Shown here: piece by piece, positions 5,049 to 11,298 of the stretch
Numbering within the stretch: the first letter of the stretch is position 1
How the letters are laid out: each line of letters begins with the position of its first letter
Assembly (NCBI GenBank): GCA_039190385.1
Contig: JBCCYD010000184.1
Location: forward strand, 1-11,298
Source: Xenococcus sp039190385
GTDB taxonomy: Bacteria > Cyanobacteriota > Cyanobacteriia > Cyanobacteriales > Xenococcaceae
Direction: 5' to 3'
Length of the DNA: 11,298 nt
Program-made: the position numbers and the translations under genes
The notes under the pieces: generated by a model
Databases searched by the model: none
What the model was told of the DNA's origin: nothing
The model's input: the letters and a program-made list of their open reading frames with translations, nothing else

Positions 5049-6373
5049 ATCCCCATTAATCCCTCTTGTATTTTTCCTAATTGTAATATGTGTATTTTTC
5101 CCAACTCAAAATCATTAATGCTTAAATCTTGATCTGTAATAACTAAAACTAAAACAGGAATATTAATCTCTTTTAGATTACGAATTAATTTTTTGCGAGC
5201 CTCATCCCATTTAATCAAGATACAAATACAGCCACTTAACAGAGAAACTCGATTCATTACTGTAGAAGTCAAACTATCAAAAGTTTTATCCTGACAAGTC
5301 GTAACTCCTGCCAAAACTTCCAGCATTTTTTCCGTTGTGCCTAATCCTCGCCCCGCAGTAAAACAATAGGCCTGATCTGAGACAAACATCAAATCTAATA
5401 AGGACTCCTGAGTTTGAAAATCACAAGCAAAAGACGCTGCAACCGATACGGCTTCCTCCATAATTTCGCTATATTCAACGGTCTCAAAATTATCCAAAAT
5501 CAAAGCATGACGCACAAAAAACTGTTCTTGTTCTTCCTTGACAATTGGTCTATCGGTTTTTGCCCAACTTCTCCAATGGATTTTTCGCAAAGGATCCCCA
5601 GGACGATAATCTCGTAAAGAAACAAACTCTTCGGCATCTCCGACAGCATTTGCTAAGGCCGTACTTCCCGATTGCGCCTTTCTCGTACTAGGAAGTTCTA
5701 GGGGAGGCACTTGATAACGCTTAGGTAAAATCAATAAAGATTGTTTGAGGGCGATCGTTTTGCAGGCATGAAATAGAGAAAAAGGATCGGGTCGAGCGAT
5801 CGTTATGCCAGTTAATTCGATAATGCCTCGGGCTTTAGGTTCAATTTCCATTACGACCTTAGTTTTTCGATTGGCTGCAATGGTCGGAATATCAACAATT
5901 TTTGCTGTAGCTTTTCTTCTCCGAGAAACCAGTTGCCACCAACGATAATATAAATAAGAAAGAGAAGTAAAACGACGTTTTTTTACAGCGATCGCATTGC
6001 TAAATTCTGTATAACTTGGACGAGAATCAGCGAAATTCTCTCGTAATCTCAATCCCTTTTGTCTTTTGTTCGTTTTATTTTCAACCAAAATTGAATATTG
6101 CAATTTAACCCCAACAGTTCCGAATCGGGGAAGGCTGCGAGTTACGATGAAGCGAGCTGTAAAACGCAGACTAAATAGAATTGCGATGACCAAAGTTACT
6201 AGCAAAAATGCAAAAACTTGGTATGCCATCGTTAACCTCGTATCGATTCCGACAATGGCAGAGATCAACAAACAACCAATAATGGCTTTCCCAATAATAG
6301 TGAATCTTCTATCTAGCCATCGCTTAAAAACATGCAGCGAGGAGAACAAACGATAGGTTGCTTTGTAACTCAT
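5036..6373 (-). CDS. DUF58 domain-containing membrane protein
   Basis: The 445-residue protein starts with two hydrophobic segments (about 28-43 and 50-68), then a beta-rich region (about 75-215) and the DUF58 core EEFVSLRDYRPGDPLRKIHWR (248-268) followed by SWAKTDRPIVKEEQEQ. The remainder (about 287-445) resembles a von Willebrand A-like fold, but the metal-site position reads ILDNFETVE (292-300) instead of DxSxS, so metal binding is probably lost. DUF58 proteins commonly sit beside a MoxR AAA+ ATPase and a transglutaminase-like protein; neither is present here. The function is not established. The protein is probably anchored in the inner membrane with its bulk cytoplasmic. The ATG at 6373 has no clear ribosome site, but a hairpin (6386-6406) precedes it. 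The gene follows the Uma2 gene by 57 bp and ends inside a heptamer array. Confidence 0.9.
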   Translation of the reverse strand: MSYKATYRLFSSLHVFKRWLDRRFTIIGKAIIGCLLISAIVGIDTRLTMAYQVFAFLLVTLVIAILFSLRFTARFIVTRSLPRFGTVGVKLQYSILVENKTNKRQKGLRLRENFADSRPSYTEFSNAIAVKKRRFTSLSYLYYRWWQLVSRRRKATAKIVDIPTIAANRKTKVVMEIEPKARGIIELTGITIARPDPFSLFHACKTIALKQSLLILPKRYQVPPLELPSTRKAQSGSTALANAVGDAEEFVSLRDYRPGDPLRKIHWRSWAKTDRPIVKEEQEQFFVRHALILDNFETVEYSEIMEEAVSVAASFACDFQTQESLLDLMFVSDQAYCFTAGRGLGTTEKMLEVLAGVTTCQDKTFDSLTSTVMNRVSLLSGCICILIKWDEARKKLIRNLKEINIPVLVLVITDQDLSINDFELGKIHILQLGKIQEGLMGIANG

Positions 6374-6385
6374 AATGAACTATGC

Positions 6386-6406
6386 CAAGTTGGAAAGTCC
6401 ATCTTG
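6386..6406 (-). promoter_or_regulatory. Stem-loop in the leader of the DUF58 gene
   Basis: The arms CAAGTTGGA and TCCATCTTG pair at 8 of 9 positions around a 3-nt loop. They occupy the 57-bp gap between the Uma2 stop and the DUF58 start, 12 nt before the ATG. No T-run follows in either direction, so it is not a standard terminator. It may be an mRNA processing or translational control element. Confidence 0.4.
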
Positions 6407-6430
6407 ACACAGGAATTATTCATTGAAAAT

Positions 6431-7075
6431 TTATTTAGTTATTATGTGATGAATTAATTGTCTAAATTCTTTGATGGTTTTGTTGCGTCCATTTGCTTTC
6501 GCTTTTGCCAAATATTCGGGAATAATCTCAAGGACAGGAATATCAGTAAAGATAGAACTAAAATCAGAATTTACATAAAAACCATCTTGTAAAATCTCGA
6601 TTTTTAATTTGCCTTTCTCAAAGCGCCATAATTCAGCGACACCTAATTTAGCGTAAATATTGGGATTTCTGCGGGATGTTAAGTCAACCTCGATCGCTAA
6701 GTCTGGAGGAGGATCGATCTCCAAATCGATTCTATCTTTACCCCTAATTAAGGATTCATTCTTAATATAAAAACAATCATCGGGTTCAATACCCTGAAGC
6801 ATAATTTTATTTTTAAAAATTGTCGAACCTAAAGACCAAAAATCGAGCTCTAATTCTTCTAATAGAATGTTTAACAAACTATGAATGAGATTCTTTTTAA
6901 CTTCATTTTCTAACAATGGTGTCATAATAGACAACATGCCGTTATCATAAGCTATTCTGGAACTGCGTCTTTCTCCCAGATATTCTAAAATCTCTTCAAA
7001 CTCCAACCAGTTGATATCTTTCATAACAATGGTTTCTCCTGGAGGAGCAATAATTTTCGTAACTTCTAATAACAT
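6431..7075 (-). CDS. Uma2 family (DUF820) nuclease-like protein
   Basis: The 214-residue protein matches the Uma2/DUF820 family, whose fold is of the PD-(D/E)XK restriction-endonuclease type and which is highly multiplied in cyanobacteria. Visible marks are the N-terminal IIAPPGETIVMKDINWLEF, the central RRSSRIAYDNGMLSIMTP (37-53), GIEPDDCFYI (95-104) with the Pro-Asp, PPPDLAIEVDLTSRR (122-136) with Asp125 and Glu129, and YAKLGVAELWRFE (141-153). These are the expected active-site positions, but activity is inferred from fold only and the biological role is unknown. The start at 7075 is kept because the residues before Met18 match family members, though no clear ribosome site is visible. It lies 33 bp after the phzF-like gene and 57 bp before the DUF58 gene, so co-transcription is plausible. 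Confidence 0.92.
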   Translation of the reverse strand: MLLEVTKIIAPPGETIVMKDINWLEFEEILEYLGERRSSRIAYDNGMLSIMTPLLENEVKKNLIHSLLNILLEELELDFWSLGSTIFKNKIMLQGIEPDDCFYIKNESLIRGKDRIDLEIDPPPDLAIEVDLTSRRNPNIYAKLGVAELWRFEKGKLKIEILQDGFYVNSDFSSIFTDIPVLEIIPEYLAKAKANGRNKTIKEFRQLIHHIITK

Positions 7076-7091
7076 AATTACTAATCAACAA

Positions 7092-7112
7092 TTTTCAATT
7101 TTCCATTCTCAA
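7092..7112. repeat. Heptamer tandem repeat TTYTCAA x3 overlapping the phzF-like stop
   Basis: The units TTTTCAA, TTTTCCA and TTCTCAA run across the Uma2-phzF spacer. The last unit contains TCA (7109-7111), which is the TGA stop of the phzF-like gene on the minus strand. The unit is the same as in the array at 4040-4067, 3 kb away, which also touches a stop codon. Confidence 0.7.
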
Positions 7113-7906
7113 TTTATTAATTCCCCTTTCATCACAGTAACAGCTTGTCCTTGGAGAGACACGCGATCGCTGCCATCGTATTGAACTTTAACTACTCCCC
7201 CACGAGCTGAAGCTTGATAGGCGATAAACTCATCTTTCTGTAATTTATTACGCCAAAAAGGAGCAAGAGCACAATGAGCAGAACCAGTTACAGGATCTTC
7301 ATCAATTCCTAATCCTGGAGCGAAAAATCGCGAAATAAAATCATATTTAGAATCAGTTTCTTCGAGGCTTGTAACAATTACTCCAGGAACAGACAAGGTT
7401 TTTAGTAAAGAAAAATTAGGTTGTAAATTTTTAACTATTGAGGCTGATTCTACTTCTACTAGATAACCAAGAGAATTTTTCACTGTAGCTTTAATCTTTA
7501 CACCTAAAGCCTTTGTTAATTCTGGTGGAGCAGCTGTAACTTCTGAAAGATCTACAGGAAAATCTAGTTCAATCCAATCTCCTTGTAAACGAGCTTTTAA
7601 TAATCCACTTAAGGTTTGAAAATTAGCAATTTCTTCTGTTGGTAAATATCCTTCTGTCCATAAAGTATGAGCGCTGGCTAAAGTTGCATGACCACATAAA
7701 GGAACTTCTGTTGTCGGGGTAAACCAACGTAGATTAAAACCTGTATCTTGCTTAAGAATAAATGCTGTTTCGGATAAATTCATTTCTCTAGCGATTAATT
7801 GCATCCATTCTGTGGTTTGAGGCTGATCTAAAACGCATACAGCAGCAGGATTTCCCTGGAAAGGAGTATTTGTAAAAGCGTCTACTTGAATTATTATTTG
7901 TTTCAT
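7109..7906 (-). CDS. PhzF family isomerase/epimerase-like protein
   Basis: At 265 residues this is a normal-length member of the PhzF family, which shares the diaminopimelate epimerase fold (two alpha/beta halves). It has VDAFTNTPFQGNPAAVCVL (8-26), the catalytic glutamate in MNLSETAFI (Glu46, equivalent to Glu45 of PhzF), LRWFTPTTEVPLCGHATL (59-76, with His73), and DEDPVTGSAHCALAPFW (202-218, with Asp204). The founding PhzF isomerises trans-2,3-dihydro-3-hydroxyanthranilate in phenazine synthesis. No phenazine genes are nearby, so the substrate here is unknown and the symbol phzF is not given. The protein is cytoplasmic. The ATG at 7906 has no obvious Shine-Dalgarno. It is the first gene of a possible four-gene minus-strand run and diverges from the GH38 gene. 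Confidence 0.93.
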   Translation of the reverse strand: MKQIIIQVDAFTNTPFQGNPAAVCVLDQPQTTEWMQLIAREMNLSETAFILKQDTGFNLRWFTPTTEVPLCGHATLASAHTLWTEGYLPTEEIANFQTLSGLLKARLQGDWIELDFPVDLSEVTAAPPELTKALGVKIKATVKNSLGYLVEVESASIVKNLQPNFSLLKTLSVPGVIVTSLEETDSKYDFISRFFAPGLGIDEDPVTGSAHCALAPFWRNKLQKDEFIAYQASARGGVVKVQYDGSDRVSLQGQAVTVMKGELIN

Positions 7907-8016
7907 TTAGTAATACCATAAGTTAGGAGAAATTTAATCAAAAATAAAGGAGTAAGCTCGTGTAATCTTGAATTAGTGCTTTATATTTAATTGTAAAACT
8001 TTCTTGCTTATTACTT
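7907..8016. other. Divergent intergenic region between the phzF-like gene and the GH38 gene
   Basis: This 110-bp AT-rich spacer must hold promoters for both directions. Toward the phzF-like gene a TTGATT (7941-7936) is visible, but the nearest -10 is poor and would give an almost leaderless message. Toward the GH38 gene TATATT (7982-7987) is a possible -10 without a fitting -35. There is no strong inverted repeat and no Shine-Dalgarno before either ATG. Confidence 0.5.
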
Positions 8017-11000
8017 ATGAGCGATAGTGATCTAAATATTATTGAAAACGCGATCGTCAAACTCCAAAACCAAACTCAATTAGATGTTCAAGACAATTGG
8101 CATTATTATACAGAATTCAATCCGAATCAAGATTTAACGGCAATAAATTTAAGTAATCAACCCATAGCAGAGCTTAATGATAAGAGATACATCGTATTTC
8201 CTAAAGGAAGACAAGTTAGGTGGCTAGTTCAGAAAATAAGAATTTCTCACTCTTTGCAAGATTATCCTTTGTCAGGATTAAATTTACGTTTAGTATTAAC
8301 TTGGTGGGCCGAAGATGCCAAAATATTTATTAACGGAAAACTCGTACAAGAGGGAGATTTATTCGATTCATCAGCTAGAGTTTTAATCACAAATAATGCG
8401 ATTGCTGGACAAGAATTTTTAGTAGCAATTCGTTTAGTAAGTCCTAATCATGATATTGGGGCTTTAATGCGATCGCGTTTAGTTTATGAAAAAAATAATT
8501 CCCAAACATATCCTAGTTTTGTAGCAGATGAGATTAGCATCCTCACTAAATATCTCACAAAATTTGAGCCAGATAAATTACCAAATTTGGTATCACAAAT
8601 AGAACAAATAAACTGGAATATTTTCCCCAACTCCAAGTCCACTGATCGCCATTTAGAGAATATTCGTCAAAGTCTTCTTCCTTTAGCAAACAATATTAAA
8701 CAAAGAACATTTAATCTCTTAGGACATGCTCATCTCGATATGGCATGGTTATGGACAACTTCAGAAACCTATGAAGTTGCTCAACGCACTTTTAAGTCTG
8801 TACTAAATCTGCAACAAGATTATCCTTCACTGACTTTTTGTCATACTAGTCCTGCATTATATCAATGGATTGAAGATAATTGCCCTGATATTTTTACCGC
8901 AATTCAAAAGACAATTAAGCAAGGAATATGGGAAGTTTTAGGGGGAATGTGGATTGAACCAGAAGTCAATATCATCAGTGGAGAATCGATTATTCGGCAG
9001 TTATTATATGGACAAAAATATCTTATCGAAAAGTTTGGAATAAAGACAAGAGTTGCCTGGCTTCCTGATAGTTTTGGCTTTCCTTGGCAATTTCCTCAGC
9101 TCTTAAAGCAATGTGGTATTGATTATTTTGTGACAGGAAAACTCCATTGGAATGATACAACTAAATTTCCTCATGGTTGCTTTTGGTGGGAATCTCCTGA
9201 TGGCACAAAACTTTTTACTCTGATGGCGCCCCCTAATGTGACAGGAGTTATGGATACTAACCCGATTACCATGACTAACTATGCTGTGGAATGGGAAAGT
9301 CAAACGGGATTACAAGATATCTTTTGGTTGCCTGGAGTGGGAGATCATGGAGGTGGCCCAACAAGAGATATGTTAGAGGTTGCAGCATTATGGCAAAAGT
9401 CTCCTTTCTTTCCTGAAATAAAATTTACTACGGCAACAGAGTATTTAGATAAGATTTCTCAAATATCTTCTATTGATCAACAAGATTCTAATTACTCAGT
9501 TCCCACTTATGATTCAGAACTTTATTTAGAATTGCATCGTGGTTGTTATACGACTCATGCAGAACAAAAAAGATTTAATCGCTATTGTGAAAATTTGCTT
9601 TATCAAGCTGAATTATTTACGACTCTAGCAAGTTTAAAACAAAGGCAGAAGAATGAAGGCAGAGGGCAGAAGGAGATAGAAAAAGCCTGGAAAAAAGTAT
9701 TATTTAATCAATTTCATGATATTTTACCTGGAACATCTATTCCTGAGGTTTTCACAGAAGCTAATCAGGAATGGAACGAGGCGATAACAATCGGAGAAAG
9801 AGTTTTAAGCCAATCCTTAAATGCGATCGCGTCTTTGGTTAAACTTCCCCCAGCGCCAACTCTTGATGCTAAACCGATAGTTGTGTTTAATGCTCTTAAC
9901 TGGACGCGATCGCAAATAGTATCTATTCCTCTAAAACAACCATATTGCCGAGTTTACGATCTAAAAAATAACCTAATTACATCTCAAATCACGGATAATA
10001 ATCAATTACTATTTATCGCTCAAGATATTCCCTCAGTGGGATACTGTGTCTATTGGTTATCATCTAAGACAAAACAAGAAAATACTAATATCTTAGAGTC
10101 AAAGTTTACATATTTTCTAAGCAACAAATATTTAACTGTAAAAGTCAATCCAGAAACAGGAAACTTAGATAGTATTTACGACAAAATAAATAAAAAAGAA
10201 ATATTATCAGGCCAAGGCAATCAACTACAAGCTTTTACTGATAAAGGACAATATTGGGATGCCTGGAATATCGATCCAGAATATGAACAAAAAGCGTTAC
10301 CCGCAGCAAGTTTAAAATCAATTCAATGGCTAGATAAAGAAAAGATAAAAGAAAGTATTAGAGTAGTTAGAATTATTGGGGAATCAGAGTTTATTCAAGA
10401 CTATATTCTAGAGAAAAATTCTCCAGTATTAAAAATAGCTAGTACAGTAAATTGGCAAGAAACTCATGTTTTAGTTAAAGCCGCTTTTCCTCTAACAATA
10501 GAAAGTGATTATGCAACTTCAGAAATAGCTTGTGGAGCCATAAAACGTCTGACAAAACCTCAAACAGAAGCTGAAAAAGCTAAATGGGAAATCTCAGCTT
10601 TGAAATGGGTTGACTTAACGGATGAAAAACAAAATTATGGAGTTAGTTTACTGAATGATTGTAAATATGGTTATGATATTAAGCCCAATCAAATACGAAT
10701 AACCTTATTACGTTCTGCTGTTTGGCCAGATCCTAATTCTGATAAGGGTATACATCATTTTACTTATGCTATTTATCCTCATAAAGCAAGTTGGCAAAAG
10801 GCAAGAACTGTACATAAAAGTTACGAACTAAATATGCCTTTTCAAGTAGTAGAGACAAGTCAAGAAAATCAAGAAGATGCTTCTTTATCGCCTCGGTCAA
10901 GTTTTATTGATTTTTCGGCAGATAATGTGATTTTGATGGCAATTAAAGAGGGTGAAAATAAGAGTAATTTGGAAGAGCAGCAGAATATTATCTTACGTTG

Positions 11001-11157
11001 TTATGAATGTCATGGAGAAGCCGCAAATTTTGATTTAAAGGGAGATTGGGAAATTGTTGCTGAAGTAAATTGTTTGGAAGAAGAAAGTAATCAAGAAGTT
11101 AATCTGAATATTACTCCTTGGAAGGTGAAAAGTTTTAAGTTGAGTACCTCCACTTAG
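8017..11157 (+). CDS. Alpha-mannosidase, glycoside hydrolase family 38
   Basis: This 1046-residue protein has the full GH38 layout: an N-terminal beta domain with LTWWAEDAKIFINGKLVQEG, a catalytic barrel from about residue 230, a helical middle domain (about 500-600) and a large C-terminal beta region. The zinc and catalytic positions by comparison with known GH38 enzymes are HAHLDMAW (His239, Asp241), WLPDSFGFPWQFPQL (Asp351, also the nucleophile) and GDHGGGPT (His444). LFNQFHDILPGTSIPEVF marks the middle domain. All these are present, so it should be an active retaining exo-alpha-mannosidase acting on mannose-containing glycans. No signal peptide or membrane segment is seen, so it is likely cytoplasmic and may recycle imported or endogenous glycans. 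No sugar transporter or other glycosidase adjoins it. The ATG at 8017 lacks a Shine-Dalgarno but agrees with family N-termini. Residues about 542-553 are encoded by an inserted heptamer repeat. Confidence 0.96.
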   Translation: MSDSDLNIIENAIVKLQNQTQLDVQDNWHYYTEFNPNQDLTAINLSNQPIAELNDKRYIVFPKGRQVRWLVQKIRISHSLQDYPLSGLNLRLVLTWWAEDAKIFINGKLVQEGDLFDSSARVLITNNAIAGQEFLVAIRLVSPNHDIGALMRSRLVYEKNNSQTYPSFVADEISILTKYLTKFEPDKLPNLVSQIEQINWNIFPNSKSTDRHLENIRQSLLPLANNIKQRTFNLLGHAHLDMAWLWTTSETYEVAQRTFKSVLNLQQDYPSLTFCHTSPALYQWIEDNCPDIFTAIQKTIKQGIWEVLGGMWIEPEVNIISGESIIRQLLYGQKYLIEKFGIKTRVAWLPDSFGFPWQFPQLLKQCGIDYFVTGKLHWNDTTKFPHGCFWWESPDGTKLFTLMAPPNVTGVMDTNPITMTNYAVEWESQTGLQDIFWLPGVGDHGGGPTRDMLEVAALWQKSPFFPEIKFTTATEYLDKISQISSIDQQDSNYSVPTYDSELYLELHRGCYTTHAEQKRFNRYCENLLYQAELFTTLASLKQRQKNEGRGQKEIEKAWKKVLFNQFHDILPGTSIPEVFTEANQEWNEAITIGERVLSQSLNAIASLVKLPPAPTLDAKPIVVFNALNWTRSQIVSIPLKQPYCRVYDLKNNLITSQITDNNQLLFIAQDIPSVGYCVYWLSSKTKQENTNILESKFTYFLSNKYLTVKVNPETGNLDSIYDKINKKEILSGQGNQLQAFTDKGQYWDAWNIDPEYEQKALPAASLKSIQWLDKEKIKESIRVVRIIGESEFIQDYILEKNSPVLKIASTVNWQETHVLVKAAFPLTIESDYATSEIACGAIKRLTKPQTEAEKAKWEISALKWVDLTDEKQNYGVSLLNDCKYGYDIKPNQIRITLLRSAVWPDPNSDKGIHHFTYAIYPHKASWQKARTVHKSYELNMPFQVVETSQENQEDASLSPRSSFIDFSADNVILMAIKEGENKSNLEEQQNIILRCYECHGEAANFDLKGDWEIVAEVNCLEEESNQEVNLNITPWKVKSFKLSTST
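9644..9671 (+). repeat. Heptamer array GGCAGAR inside the GH38 coding sequence
   Basis: Four 7-bp units (GGCAGAA, GAATGAA, GGCAGAG, GGCAGAA) lie in frame and encode most of the residues QRQKNEGRGQKE (542-553). This is a polar, Gly/Lys/Glu-rich segment between two helices of the middle domain, where homologs have a short loop. It looks like an STRR expansion tolerated in an exposed loop. Confidence 0.65.
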
Positions 11158-11298
11158 AATTTTATAATAAATTGTTTATTCTGTTTTAAATTTGATTTTG
11201 ACAATAAACTACCATTAACTACAAAAATCTTTAATAATTGTTATATGGCAAGAAAAACGATCGCGTAAGAGAAATAACAATAAAACCTTGATTACGAC
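11158..11298. other. Non-coding 3' end of the window
   Basis: This stretch holds no open frame above a few codons. Directly after the GH38 stop, AATAAA-TTG-TTTATT (11166-11180) is a 6-bp AT-only hairpin followed by CTGTTTT, at best a weak terminator. No tRNA-like fold is seen. Confidence 0.5.
11198..11225 (+). promoter_or_regulatory. Candidate promoter for a gene beyond the right edge
   Basis: A perfect TTGACA (11198-11203) is followed after 16 nt by TACAAA (11220-11225, 4/6). If real, it would drive a plus-strand gene that starts outside the window. The weak -10 keeps this uncertain. Confidence 0.3.

Larger units (their letters stand above)
3803..9913. repeat. HIP1 octamers (GCGATCGC), eight copies
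   Basis: Perfect GCGATCGC palindromes start at 3803, 4296, 4387, 5988, 7163, 8469, 9823 and 9906. All are inside coding regions. HIP1 is strongly over-represented in many cyanobacterial genomes and supports that assignment. None occurs in 1-3802, which covers the caspase gene and hemL. Confidence 0.9.

Noticed and set aside
5414..5617. Plus-strand frame of 67 codons
   Set aside because: Antisense to the conserved DUF58 core; no independent support.
6066..6356. Plus-strand frame of 96 codons
   Set aside because: Antisense to the N-terminal part of the DUF58 gene; Arg/Lys/Asn-rich without domain signs.
7109..7906. Phenazine biosynthesis cluster
   Set aside because: Only the PhzF-like fold is present; no other phz genes are nearby and PhzF homologs are widespread without phenazine synthesis.
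9103..9303. Minus-strand frame of 66 codons
   Set aside because: Antisense to the GH38 catalytic domain.

Overview
The window is about 11.3 kb of AT-rich DNA that looks like a cyanobacterial chromosome. Three things support this. The octamer GCGATCGC (HIP1, the repeat typical of cyanobacteria) occurs eight times. hemL is of the 433-residue cyanobacterial type with its PLP lysine at residue 273. The neighbours (a long pentapeptide-repeat protein, a Uma2/DUF820 nuclease-like protein, an orthocaspase) are families that are expanded in cyanobacteria. Several arrays of degenerate 7-bp tandem repeats, like the STRR heptamers known from cyanobacteria, sit at gene edges. I cannot name the genus.

Layout. 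At the left edge there may be a 21-codon tail of a plus-strand gene (3-68). It converges on a minus-strand caspase-domain protein (88-1584) with an intact His/Cys dyad and a helical C-terminal half. A good intrinsic terminator (1781-1815) separates that gene from hemL (1843-3144, minus). hemL diverges from a Maf-type nucleotide pyrophosphatase (3400-3996, plus) across about 255 bp that holds a strong hemL promoter, a TTG start with a good Shine-Dalgarno, two inverted repeats and a degenerate heptamer array. Next comes a minus-strand run of four genes that reads phzF-like isomerase (7906-7109), Uma2 protein (7075-6431), DUF58 protein (6373-5036), pentapeptide-repeat protein (4964-4068). The gaps are 33, 57 and 71 bp, so co-transcription is possible, but the pentapeptide gene has its own promoter candidate. 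A large GH38 alpha-mannosidase (8017-11157, plus) diverges from the phzF-like gene, and the last 141 bp are non-coding.

How the genes relate. hemL supplies 5-aminolevulinate for heme and chlorophyll, and Maf is a housekeeping nucleotide-hydrolysing enzyme. The other genes do not form a recognisable pathway: this reads as an ordinary mosaic chromosome segment, not an island or phage. I see no transposase, integrase, tRNA, rRNA or CRISPR array.

The two most interesting signals are the caspase protein, whose C-terminal half resembles (from memory only) a region found behind other effector-type N-terminal domains, and the placement of heptamer repeat arrays. Three arrays touch or overlap the stop codons of three minus-strand genes, and one lies in frame inside a loop of the alpha-mannosidase.
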